Source: Clostridiales bacterium UBA4644 (lineage in GTDB: Bacteria > Bacillota > Clostridia > Oscillospirales > Butyricicoccaceae). From it: a DNA stretch of 30,796 nt. The position numbers and the translations under genes are program-made. The notes beneath the pieces are model-generated. The model saw only the letters and a list, made by a program, of their open reading frames with translations, did not search any database and was not told the origin of the DNA. This document shows positions 1 to 5,421 of this stretch, piece after piece. The stretch lies in NCBI GenBank assembly GCA_002405755.1, contig DHMK01000031.1, forward strand, positions 1 through 30,796, given 5' to 3'. Positions within the stretch are counted from its first letter, which is position 1. Each line of letters opens with the position of its first letter.

Positions 1-2
1 TG

Positions 3-581
3 TTTGAGGAAACGCTGGGGCTGGATCCGGAGGTGGCGGCTCATGTGAGGACGGTGAAGATCCCCTACCGCAGCGGTACCTCCGGCAATACGGTGGACTG
101 GACGCTGGAGGCGAAATACTGGATCCCTTCTGCCGAGGAGGTGGCGCTGTTTGCCGACGAGGACGAGGAGGAGGCGGAGGACGGCGACATCTATGTGCAG
201 GAGGGTTACCGGTTCGCCTACTTCCGGGGGCTGTATTCGGCGGGCTATCAGCAATGGCTGGCAAAAAACGGCTATGAGCAGCTGGATCGCTGGTTCACCA
301 GAACGCCGGCCCGCCTCTTCGCGGATCTGCGGTTTTATGCGGTGAATCAATATGGGCGCGCCTATCCCTATAGTACGGACGAAAACCTTGCGGCCCGGGT
401 CTGCATGGTGATGCCCGGCGATACCCGGGTGGACGACGACGGATATATGCGTTTTGGCGGCGCGCTGCCGGTGAAGGCGGGCGGCGTCTGGAAGAGCGGC
501 GCTGTCAGCTGCAAGGTGGGCGGCGTCTGGAGGCAGGCCGGTCAGACGGCGGTCAAGGCGGCAGGCGTCTGGAAAGCTTGA
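3..581 (+). CDS. Phage tail-associated protein, C-terminal part (partial at 5' end)
   Basis: The reading frame is open to the left edge of the window, so the first usable GTG at 33 is probably internal and the gene begins outside. The visible part has about 190 residues. The middle, with a WFTRTP segment, a VNQYGRAYP segment and an ARVCMVMPGDTRV segment, loosely resembles DUF6273-type domains found in phage and clostridial surface proteins; this is an impression, not a search result. The last 36 residues hold three imperfect repeats of the form VKAGGVWK, CKVGGVWR and VKAAGVWK, a pattern common at the C-termini of phage tail and structural proteins. It is followed after 15 bases by a small gene and then an XkdX-like gene, which supports a tail-module context. 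The exact function is unknown. Confidence 0.6.
   Translation, partial: FEETLGLDPEVAAHVRTVKIPYRSGTSGNTVDWTLEAKYWIPSAEEVALFADEDEEEAEDGDIYVQEGYRFAYFRGLYSAGYQQWLAKNGYEQLDRWFTRTPARLFADLRFYAVNQYGRAYPYSTDENLAARVCMVMPGDTRVDDDGYMRFGGALPVKAGGVWKSGAVSCKVGGVWRQAGQTAVKAAGVWKA
471..578 (+). repeat. Three short in-frame GVW repeats
   Basis: Three imperfect copies begin near 471, 510 and 552. They encode VKAGGVWK, CKVGGVWR and VKAAGVWK, 13 or 14 codons apart. They lie at the extreme C-terminus of the tail-like protein and probably form a small beta-rich tip, but no role can be assigned from sequence. Confidence 0.6.
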
Positions 582-596
582 GAAAGGATGAAAAGA

Positions 597-950
597 ATGG
601 ATACATTGCGGTTTGGAACGGTGGAGCTTTTGGGCTCTGCCCATCAGACGACGGTCAGAAACGGGCAGCGGCAGGTACCGGCGCTGGAGCTTCGGCTGGC
701 GGGACCGGCGGATCAGGCGGCGCTGACGGCCATGCAGGAAAATGCGCTGGAGATCCTGGACGAGGACGGCGCGGTGCAGGGGACGCACACAGGCTATACC
801 GTCCTGGCAAAGCACAGCGTAGTGCTGGCCCAGGCAGATCCGGACGGACAGGCGCTGGCACAGGCAAACGCCCGCTATGCCGCCCTGGAGGCGGAAAACG
901 CGGCGCTGCTTTTTGAATTGCTGACGGACGGAGGGACGGCCAATGAGTAA
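597..950 (+). CDS. Small phage-type hypothetical protein
   Basis: This encodes 117 residues of unrecognised function. An upstream ATG at 588 is in frame, but the ribosome site AGAAAGGA (581-588) runs directly into it; the ATG at 597 has normal spacing and is preferred. The C-terminal third is rich in Ala, Glu and Leu (ARYAALEAENAALLFELL) and looks like a short coiled coil. The stop overlaps the start of the downstream XkdX-like gene in an ATGAGTAA junction, so the two are likely translationally coupled. Position between a tail-like gene and XkdX fits an accessory tail protein of a Gram-positive siphophage or phage-tail-like particle, by context only. Confidence 0.6.
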   Translation: MDTLRFGTVELLGSAHQTTVRNGQRQVPALELRLAGPADQAALTAMQENALEILDEDGAVQGTHTGYTVLAKHSVVLAQADPDGQALAQANARYAALEAENAALLFELLTDGGTANE

Positions 951-1071
951 ATATTTCGAAAAGATCCGGGATTACCGGCGCAAGGGCTATTATACCGAGG
1001 CACAGGTTAGAACGCTGGCCCGGGTGGGCGCCATCACCCAGCAGGAGCTGGAGCAGATCCTGGCGGACTGA
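943..1071 (+). CDS. XkdX family phage protein
   Basis: This is a 42-residue protein starting MSKYFEKIRDYRRKGYYTEA and ending in a helix with the pattern ITQQELEQILAD. Length, the aromatic/basic N-terminus, the YxxAQV segment and the final 'G-I-T-x-x-E-x-x-x-I' pattern match XkdX, a tiny protein encoded at the end of tail modules in Bacillus PBSX-like and clostridial prophages. It overlaps the preceding gene by 8 bases. Its molecular role is not established in the family. It is the last gene before a strong terminator; the holin and amidase genes that usually follow XkdX are absent here. Confidence 0.75.
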   Translation: MSKYFEKIRDYRRKGYYTEAQVRTLARVGAITQQELEQILAD

Positions 1072-1083
1072 AAACGGAAAACT

Positions 1084-1116
1084 GCGGCAGGCCTTGCGCC
1101 TGCCGCTTGTTTTTTT
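1084..1116 (+). terminator. Rho-independent terminator after the phage-like module
   Basis: A perfect 9-bp GC-rich stem (1084-1092 with 1098-1106, loop CTTGC) is followed by a T-rich tract to 1116. It separates the tail-like genes from prfA. Confidence 0.9.
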
Positions 1117-1134
1117 GCAGGGAATCGTTATAAT
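1107..1134 (+). promoter_or_regulatory. Putative sigma-A promoter for prfA
   Basis: A perfect TATAAT at 1129-1134 lies 16 bases after TTGTTT (1107-1112). The -35 overlaps the T tract of the preceding terminator. The start codon of prfA is 33 bases downstream of the -10. Confidence 0.55.
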
Positions 1135-1167
1135 GGAAGGCAGAAGCAAGGGGCGGGAGGATGAGCC

Positions 1168-2241
1168 ATGTTTGAGCAGCTGGAGCAGGTGAGGGCGCGG
1201 TATCTGGAGGTGCAGCGGCTTTTGGAGGACGGCAGCGTTTATGCCGATCCCCCGCGGGCGGCGGCGCTGGGAAAGGAACAGAAGGAGCTGCAGCCGGTGA
1301 CGGAGGCCTATCAGGGCTGGCTGGATGCCGGACGGGCGGAACGGGACGCCCAGGAGCTGATGCGGGATCCGGATCCGGAGCTGCGCACGCTGGCGGAGCA
1401 GGAGCTGGCGGAGGCTCGCCGGACGGCGGCGGAATGGGAGCGGAAGCTGCGGGCTCTGCTGCTGCCCCGGGATCGGGACGATGACAAGAGCGTCATCGTG
1501 GAGATCCGCTCCGGCGTGGGCGGACAGGAGGCGGCGCTCTTTGCAGGCGATCTTTACCGGATGTATTCCATGTATGCCGAGCGGCGGCGCTTTTCCGTGG
1601 AGGTCATCAGCCGCAGCGAGGCGGAGCTGGGCGGCCTGAAGGAGATCAGCTTTGAGGTGCGGGGCGCCGGAGCCTGGAGCCGCTTTAAGTTTGAAAGCGG
1701 GACGCACCGGGTCCAGCGGATCCCGGAGACGGAGAGTCAGGGCCGCATCCAGACCTCAGCGGCCACGGTGGCCGTTTTGCCGGAGGCGGAGGAGGTGGAG
1801 GTGGACATCGATCCTGCGGAGCTGCAGATCGATACCTTCCGTTCCGGCGGCGCCGGCGGGCAGCATGTGAACAAAACGGAATCCGCCATCCGCATCACCC
1901 ATCTGCCCACGGGGACGGTGGTGGAATGTCAGGATGAGCGGAGCCAATATAAAAACAAGGACCGGGCCATGAAGCTGCTGCGGTCCCGGCTGTATCAGCG
2001 GCAGAAGGAAGCCCAGGAGGCCCAGCGGGCCGGTCTGCGGCGGGATCAGGTGGGCTCCGGCGACCGGTCGGGCCGCATCCGCACCTATAATTTTCCCCAG
2101 GGGCGGCTGACGGATCACCGGATCGGCTTTACCTCCTACAAGCTGGAGCAGATCATGAACGGCGAGCTGGACGAGGTCGTTGACGCACTGGCCGCTGCCG
2201 ATGAGGCGGCGCGGCTTCGGGGCGAAGGAGAACAGGGATAA
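1168..2241 (+). CDS. prfA: Peptide chain release factor 1
   Basis: RF1 recognises UAA and UAG stop codons in the ribosomal A site and triggers release of the finished peptide. The 357-residue length is normal for the family. The stop-codon recognition tripeptide of RF1 type (PxT, here PET) is at residues 186-188 within RIPETESQGRIQTSA. The catalytic GGQ is at residues 230-232 in SGGAGGQHVNKTESA. The ATG at 1168 follows GGGAGGATG at a normal distance. The PxT motif, rather than SPF, separates it from RF2. The next gene starts 13 bases after its stop, so they probably share a transcript. The GGQ methyltransferase gene prmC, often next to prfA, is not adjacent here. Confidence 0.97.
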   Translation: MFEQLEQVRARYLEVQRLLEDGSVYADPPRAAALGKEQKELQPVTEAYQGWLDAGRAERDAQELMRDPDPELRTLAEQELAEARRTAAEWERKLRALLLPRDRDDDKSVIVEIRSGVGGQEAALFAGDLYRMYSMYAERRRFSVEVISRSEAELGGLKEISFEVRGAGAWSRFKFESGTHRVQRIPETESQGRIQTSAATVAVLPEAEEVEVDIDPAELQIDTFRSGGAGGQHVNKTESAIRITHLPTGTVVECQDERSQYKNKDRAMKLLRSRLYQRQKEAQEAQRAGLRRDQVGSGDRSGRIRTYNFPQGRLTDHRIGFTSYKLEQIMNGELDEVVDALAAADEAARLRGEGEQG

Positions 2242-2254
2242 AGGCGATGGAAGC

Positions 2255-3892
2255 ATGAAAGAAACAAAAGGATATGAGACGGCGATCCTGCGGGGCCGCG
2301 CAGGCGAAAAAAAGGCGGCGGCGCTGCTGGCCGCCGGGGAGATCGTGGCAATCCCCACGGAGACCGTTTACGGTCTGGCGGCAGACGCCCGGGATCCGGA
2401 GGCGGTGGCGGAGATTTTCCGGGCCAAGGGACGGCCCCAGGACAATCCGCTGATCGTACACATCGCCTCCATGGAGCAGCTGGAGCCGCTGGTGCGGCGC
2501 ATCCCGCCCATGGCGTATCAGCTGGCGGAGCGGTTTTGGCCCGGCCCGTTGACCATGGTGATGGAAAAATCCGACCTGATCCCGGCAGTGACCTCGGCAG
2601 GCCTGGATACCGTTGGCATCCGGATGCCCTCCCATCCCATGGCCAGAGAGATCATCCGGCTGTCCGGCTGTCCGCTGGCGGCGCCCTCCGCCAATACCTC
2701 CGGCAAGCCCTCGCCCACTACGGCCCGGGATACGCTGGACGATATGCGGGGCAAGATCCCTGCCGTGGTGGACGGCGGGGCCTGCTCTGTGGGGGTGGAA
2801 TCCACCGTGGTGGACATGACGGGGAGCTACCCGAAAATTCTCCGTCCCGGCGCCATCACGGAGGAAATGATCGCCCAGGCGGTTGGCGGAGCGGAGACCG
2901 ACGCCGCCACCCTCCGCGGCCTTGCCGCAGGAGAGCGGCCCAAGGCCCCCGGTATGAAATACCGGCATTATGCGCCGAAAGCACCGGTGCGGCTCTTTGA
3001 GGGACCGCCGGACCGGACGGCGGAGGCCGTCCTGCAGGCGCTGCAGCCCGGCGACGGAGTCTTGTGCTTTGAGGAATATCTTCCGCAGTTGGGCGAGCGG
3101 AAAAAGCGGCTGGTCTATTCGCTGGGCTGGAGCTGGGACTATGCGGAGCATTCCCGCCGGCTGTTTGCCCTGCTGCGGCGCTTTGACCATACCGGGGCCC
3201 GGCGCATCCTGGCCCAGTGTCCCCGGGCCTTCGGGACCAACGCCGGGGCGGTGAACCGGTTCCGCAAGTCGGCGGGCTTTCAGTGTGAGGACTGCCGGGA
3301 GGGAAGGCTGGTGGTGGGCGTTACGGGACGGTCAGGCTCCGGCAAGAGCCTGCTCACCGCCTATCTGGCGGAGCAGGGCGCCTTCGTGCTGGACGCCGAC
3401 GCCATCTACCATACCCTTCTGGAGACCGACGGGGAGATGCTGGAGCAGATCGGCCGGCGTTTCCCGGGAACGGTGGAAAACGGCGCGCTGGACCGGACGG
3501 CGCTGGGCGCGGTGGTCTTTGCCGATCCCCAGGCGCTGGCCGACCTGAACGCCATCACCCACGGCCGGGTGAAGGCTTATATGGACCGGGCCATCCGGGA
3601 GACCGACCGGCGGCTGGTGGTGCTGGATGTGCCGCTGCTGTTTGAAAGCGGCATCGATCGCCTCTGCGACCTGACGCTGGGCCTGCTGGCGGACCGGGAG
3701 GGCGCGCTCCGGCGGATCATGACCCGGGACGGCATCGATCGGGACCGGGCGGAGCGCCGCCTGGACGCGCAGCCGGCAGACGGGTTTTACCGCGAACGGT
3801 GCGATGTTTTGCTGGAAAACCGGGGCACGCTGGCGGAATACCGGGAGAAGATCGCCCGGTTTTATGAAAAATACTGCGGCGGGAGCCGCTGA
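2255..3892 (+). CDS. Fusion of L-threonylcarbamoyladenylate synthase (Sua5/TsaC) and dephospho-CoA kinase (CoaE)
   Basis: This single frame encodes 545 residues with two enzymes. Residues 1 to about 345 form a Sua5-type protein that makes threonylcarbamoyl-AMP for the t6A modification of ANN-decoding tRNAs. It shows TETVYGLAADA, the KxR motif (58-60), SANTSG (145-150) and the Sua5 C-terminal domain ending in FGTNAGAVNRFRKSAG. Residues 352-545 form a dephospho-CoA kinase, the last step of CoA synthesis, with Walker A GRSGSGKS (358-365), DADAIYH and PLLFES. The joint is about 14 residues (FQCEDCREGR region). The open frame extends back to 2180, but that part lies inside prfA; the ATG at 2255 is the natural start. 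Each half is full length, so this is a real fusion rather than a fragment. Gene names would be sua5/tsaC and coaE. Confidence 0.93.
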   Translation: MKETKGYETAILRGRAGEKKAAALLAAGEIVAIPTETVYGLAADARDPEAVAEIFRAKGRPQDNPLIVHIASMEQLEPLVRRIPPMAYQLAERFWPGPLTMVMEKSDLIPAVTSAGLDTVGIRMPSHPMAREIIRLSGCPLAAPSANTSGKPSPTTARDTLDDMRGKIPAVVDGGACSVGVESTVVDMTGSYPKILRPGAITEEMIAQAVGGAETDAATLRGLAAGERPKAPGMKYRHYAPKAPVRLFEGPPDRTAEAVLQALQPGDGVLCFEEYLPQLGERKKRLVYSLGWSWDYAEHSRRLFALLRRFDHTGARRILAQCPRAFGTNAGAVNRFRKSAGFQCEDCREGRLVVGVTGRSGSGKSLLTAYLAEQGAFVLDADAIYHTLLETDGEMLEQIGRRFPGTVENGALDRTALGAVVFADPQALADLNAITHGRVKAYMDRAIRETDRRLVVLDVPLLFESGIDRLCDLTLGLLADREGALRRIMTRDGIDRDRAERRLDAQPADGFYRERCDVLLENRGTLAEYREKIARFYEKYCGGSR

Positions 3893-3905
3893 AGACAACA
3901 AAAAG

Positions 3906-3944
3906 AACGCGCTCTGCAGGAAAAGCCCCGCGGAGCGCGTTTTT
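3906..3944. terminator. Bidirectional terminator between convergent genes
   Basis: A 9-bp stem pairs 3906-3914 with 3933-3941, with T-rich sequence on the + side (3940-3944) and A-rich sequence (3899-3907) that reads as T-rich on the - strand. It lies between the tail-to-tail ends of the Sua5-CoaE gene and the DUF6440-like gene, so it can serve both. Confidence 0.8.
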
Positions 3945-3961
3945 GCAGACGGTTTTGACCG

Positions 3962-4144
3962 TCAGCGGTCAACGATGGGGGAGATCACCGGCTTGCCCTC
4001 CCGGTCCAGCAGGGGACAGAGCCCGCCGGCAGAGCCGCTGGAATGGAAAATATAGTTTACGCCGGTGGCCTTGTCCACCCAGATCTCCGTGAGGTTCATC
4101 GCTCCCTGCGAATAGATCTTTTCAAATCGCTTTTCTTCTGCCAT
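3962..4144 (-). CDS. DUF6440-like small protein
   Basis: This is the only gene on the - strand: 60 residues beginning MAEEKRFEKIYSQG. The pattern RFEKIYSQG, TEIWVDKATGVNYIFH, GGLCPLLDREGKPVIS matches my memory of DUF6440, a family of about 60 residues widespread in Firmicutes and of unknown function. It has its own good promoter on the - strand (4177-4205), a GGAGGG ribosome site 9 bases before the ATG, and shares a bidirectional terminator with the gene beyond it. These signals together make it a real gene and not a shadow. The compact alternating beta pattern suggests a small beta-rich cytoplasmic protein; no function can be assigned. Confidence 0.85.
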   Translation of the reverse strand: MAEEKRFEKIYSQGAMNLTEIWVDKATGVNYIFHSSGSAGGLCPLLDREGKPVISPIVDR

Positions 4145-4176
4145 GGCAAACGGCCCTCCGTTTCATTTTTACAAGC

Positions 4177-4205
4177 ATTATATAAGAAAACGGCGCTTTG
4201 CGCAA
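4177..4205 (-). promoter_or_regulatory. Promoter of the DUF6440-like gene
   Basis: Read on the - strand: TTGCGC (4205-4200), 17-bp spacer, perfect TATAAT (4182-4177). It is 33 bases upstream of the start codon at 4144. Confidence 0.75.
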
Positions 4206-4210
4206 GCAAA

Positions 4211-4293
4211 AGCCAGCCTTTTCCGGGAATGAGCCGGCCTTTTCCGGGAAAAATGAGCCATGGGAGAACGCTTTCCGCGCTTTTGAGCGGAAA
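4211..4293. promoter_or_regulatory. Tandem dyad repeats upstream of tepA and of the DUF6440-like gene
   Basis: Two near-identical direct repeats begin at 4211 and 4232; their first 19 bases differ at one position. Each contains the dyad TTCCGGGAA, centred at 4225 and 4246, 21 bp apart or about two helical turns. A third dyad, TTTCCGC-N8-GCGGAAA (4272-4293), lies just before the tepA ribosome site. This divergent intergenic region has the geometry of a paired operator, but the protein that would bind it is unknown. The third dyad could instead act as an mRNA hairpin. Confidence 0.45.
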
Positions 4294-4319
4294 ATCTGCG
4301 GTCAAAGGAGCGCATTTTT

Positions 4320-4976
4320 ATGGAAGAGGAACGCCGGGAGGAGCTTCTGGAGCTGGGCAGCGCCCGTCTGGCCGGACGGGACGCCATCCATTGCCTCACC
4401 ATCGTGGGGCAGATCGAGGGGCACCAGATGCTCTCCAGCCAGACCAAGACCACACGCTACGAGCATATCCTGCCCCTTCTGGCCTCCATCGAGGAAAGCC
4501 CGGACATCGACGGACTGCTGATCCTGCTGAACACGGCGGGCGGCGATGTGGAGGCCGGGCTGGCCATCGCGGAGCTGATCGCGGGCATGGACAAGCCCAC
4601 GGTGTCGCTGGTGCTGGGCGGCGGCCATTCCATCGGCGTGCCCCTGGCGGTGGCGGCGAAAAAATGCTTCATCGCCCCGACGGCCTCCATGACGCTCCAT
4701 CCGGTGCGCATGAACGGGCAGGTGCAGGGCGTGCCGCAGATCGCCGCATATTTCCAGCGGATCCAGGAGAGCATCGTGGATTTCATCACCGCCAATTCCC
4801 GCATCTCTCCGCAGAAGCTGCGGGAGCTGATGCTGCGGGACGGCCAGCTGCTGGGCGAGGCCGGCAGCGTGGTCTACGGCAGGGAAGCGGTGACGCTGGG
4901 GCTGTGCGACAGCCTTGGGAGCCTGCGGGAGGCCCTCTCCTGTCTGCATCAGATGATCGGGGAGGCGAGAGCATGA
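4320..4976 (+). CDS. tepA: ClpP-family serine protease, TepA-like
   Basis: The 218-residue protein has the ClpP/crotonase fold signature. It aligns by eye to TepA (translocation-enhancing protein) of Bacillus, a cytoplasmic ClpP relative linked to degradation of signal peptides or forespore proteins. The nucleophile is probably Ser104 in GGGHSIGVPLA, the base His127 in SMTLHPVRMNG, and an acid such as Asp174 in LMLRDGQLL. The N-terminus lacks the processing segment of true ClpP. The segment ILLNTAGGDVEAGLAIAELI is typical of the family. AAAGGAG lies a normal distance before the ATG at 4320. A 56-residue gene overlaps its end by 4 bases. Substrate is unknown; TepA is preferred over ClpP because of sequence style and single-gene context without clpX. 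Confidence 0.82.
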   Translation: MEEERREELLELGSARLAGRDAIHCLTIVGQIEGHQMLSSQTKTTRYEHILPLLASIEESPDIDGLLILLNTAGGDVEAGLAIAELIAGMDKPTVSLVLGGGHSIGVPLAVAAKKCFIAPTASMTLHPVRMNGQVQGVPQIAAYFQRIQESIVDFITANSRISPQKLRELMLRDGQLLGEAGSVVYGREAVTLGLCDSLGSLREALSCLHQMIGEARA

Positions 4977-5143
4977 TGGAGCCCTATGGCTTTGGCTTCA
5001 GCCGGGAGTGGCTTTTTCCCGGCTGGCGGCCGGAGGACAGTCTGATCCCGCCGGAATACCGCCTGGAAAACCGGGATCTGCGGATCCCGCGCAGGCTGGA
5101 TCAGATCGATATGCCCGGCGGCTTTTTCTGGTATCCCCAGTGA
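4973..5143 (+). CDS. Small hypothetical protein coupled to tepA
   Basis: This gene of 56 residues begins MMEPYGFGFSREWLFPGW and ends MPGGFFWYPQ. Its ATG overlaps the tepA stop in an ATGA junction, and GGGGAGG lies just upstream within tepA, so it is probably translationally coupled. It is rich in Pro, Arg and aromatic residues, with no membrane segment or known motif. In Bacillus a small protein (YlzJ) follows tepA, but I see no convincing sequence match. An 8-bp GC-rich hairpin without a T tract follows at 5153-5173. Confidence 0.6.
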   Translation: MMEPYGFGFSREWLFPGWRPEDSLIPPEYRLENRDLRIPRRLDQIDMPGGFFWYPQ

Positions 5144-5152
5144 GCGCCGGCG

Positions 5153-5173
5153 GCGGAGAGCGGCCCTCTCCGC
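5153..5173 (+). other. GC-rich hairpin after the tepA operon
   Basis: A perfect 8-bp stem (5153-5160 with 5166-5173, loop CGGCC) begins 10 bases after the stop of the 56-residue gene. There is no T tract, so it may be a weak terminator or an mRNA-stabilising structure. The rest of the 278-base gap up to 5421 holds the rnj promoter and a leader of about 170 bases in which I see no clear riboswitch. Confidence 0.4.
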
Positions 5174-5215
5174 TACATAACCGCGAAGAAGCGCGGATGC
5201 TGTCGAGGGGAAAAT

Positions 5216-5244
5216 TTGCTTTTTTGATCAGACTGTGCTATGAT
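5216..5244 (+). promoter_or_regulatory. Putative promoter for the RNase J gene
   Basis: TTGCTT (5216-5221), 17-bp spacer, TATGAT (5239-5244). It would give a leader of roughly 170 bases before the ATG at 5422, long enough for post-transcriptional control. Confidence 0.6.
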
Positions 5245-5421
5245 AAGAAAAAATCGGCACAGCGCCGCTTTCTTTTTGCATCATTTCCGGCGTCAGACCA
5301 CTCTATGGCCCGGATCAGATAGAACAACAGAACATCCGCTGCAGACCACCGCCGGAACGCCGACTTGCGCCGGGGGCTTGTTTCTGTATGCGCCTGAAAA
5401 AGGAGAATCATCACGAACACT

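Noticed and set aside
4043..5143. A long + strand frame of 366 codons running through the tepA region
   Set aside because: Only its last 56 codons (from 4973) look real. The rest overlaps the DUF6440-like gene and tepA in the wrong frame and is Gly/Arg-rich nonsense.
5245..5421. Possible riboswitch or attenuator in the RNase J leader
   Set aside because: The leader is long, but I found no conserved riboswitch core and no convincing terminator/antiterminator pair.
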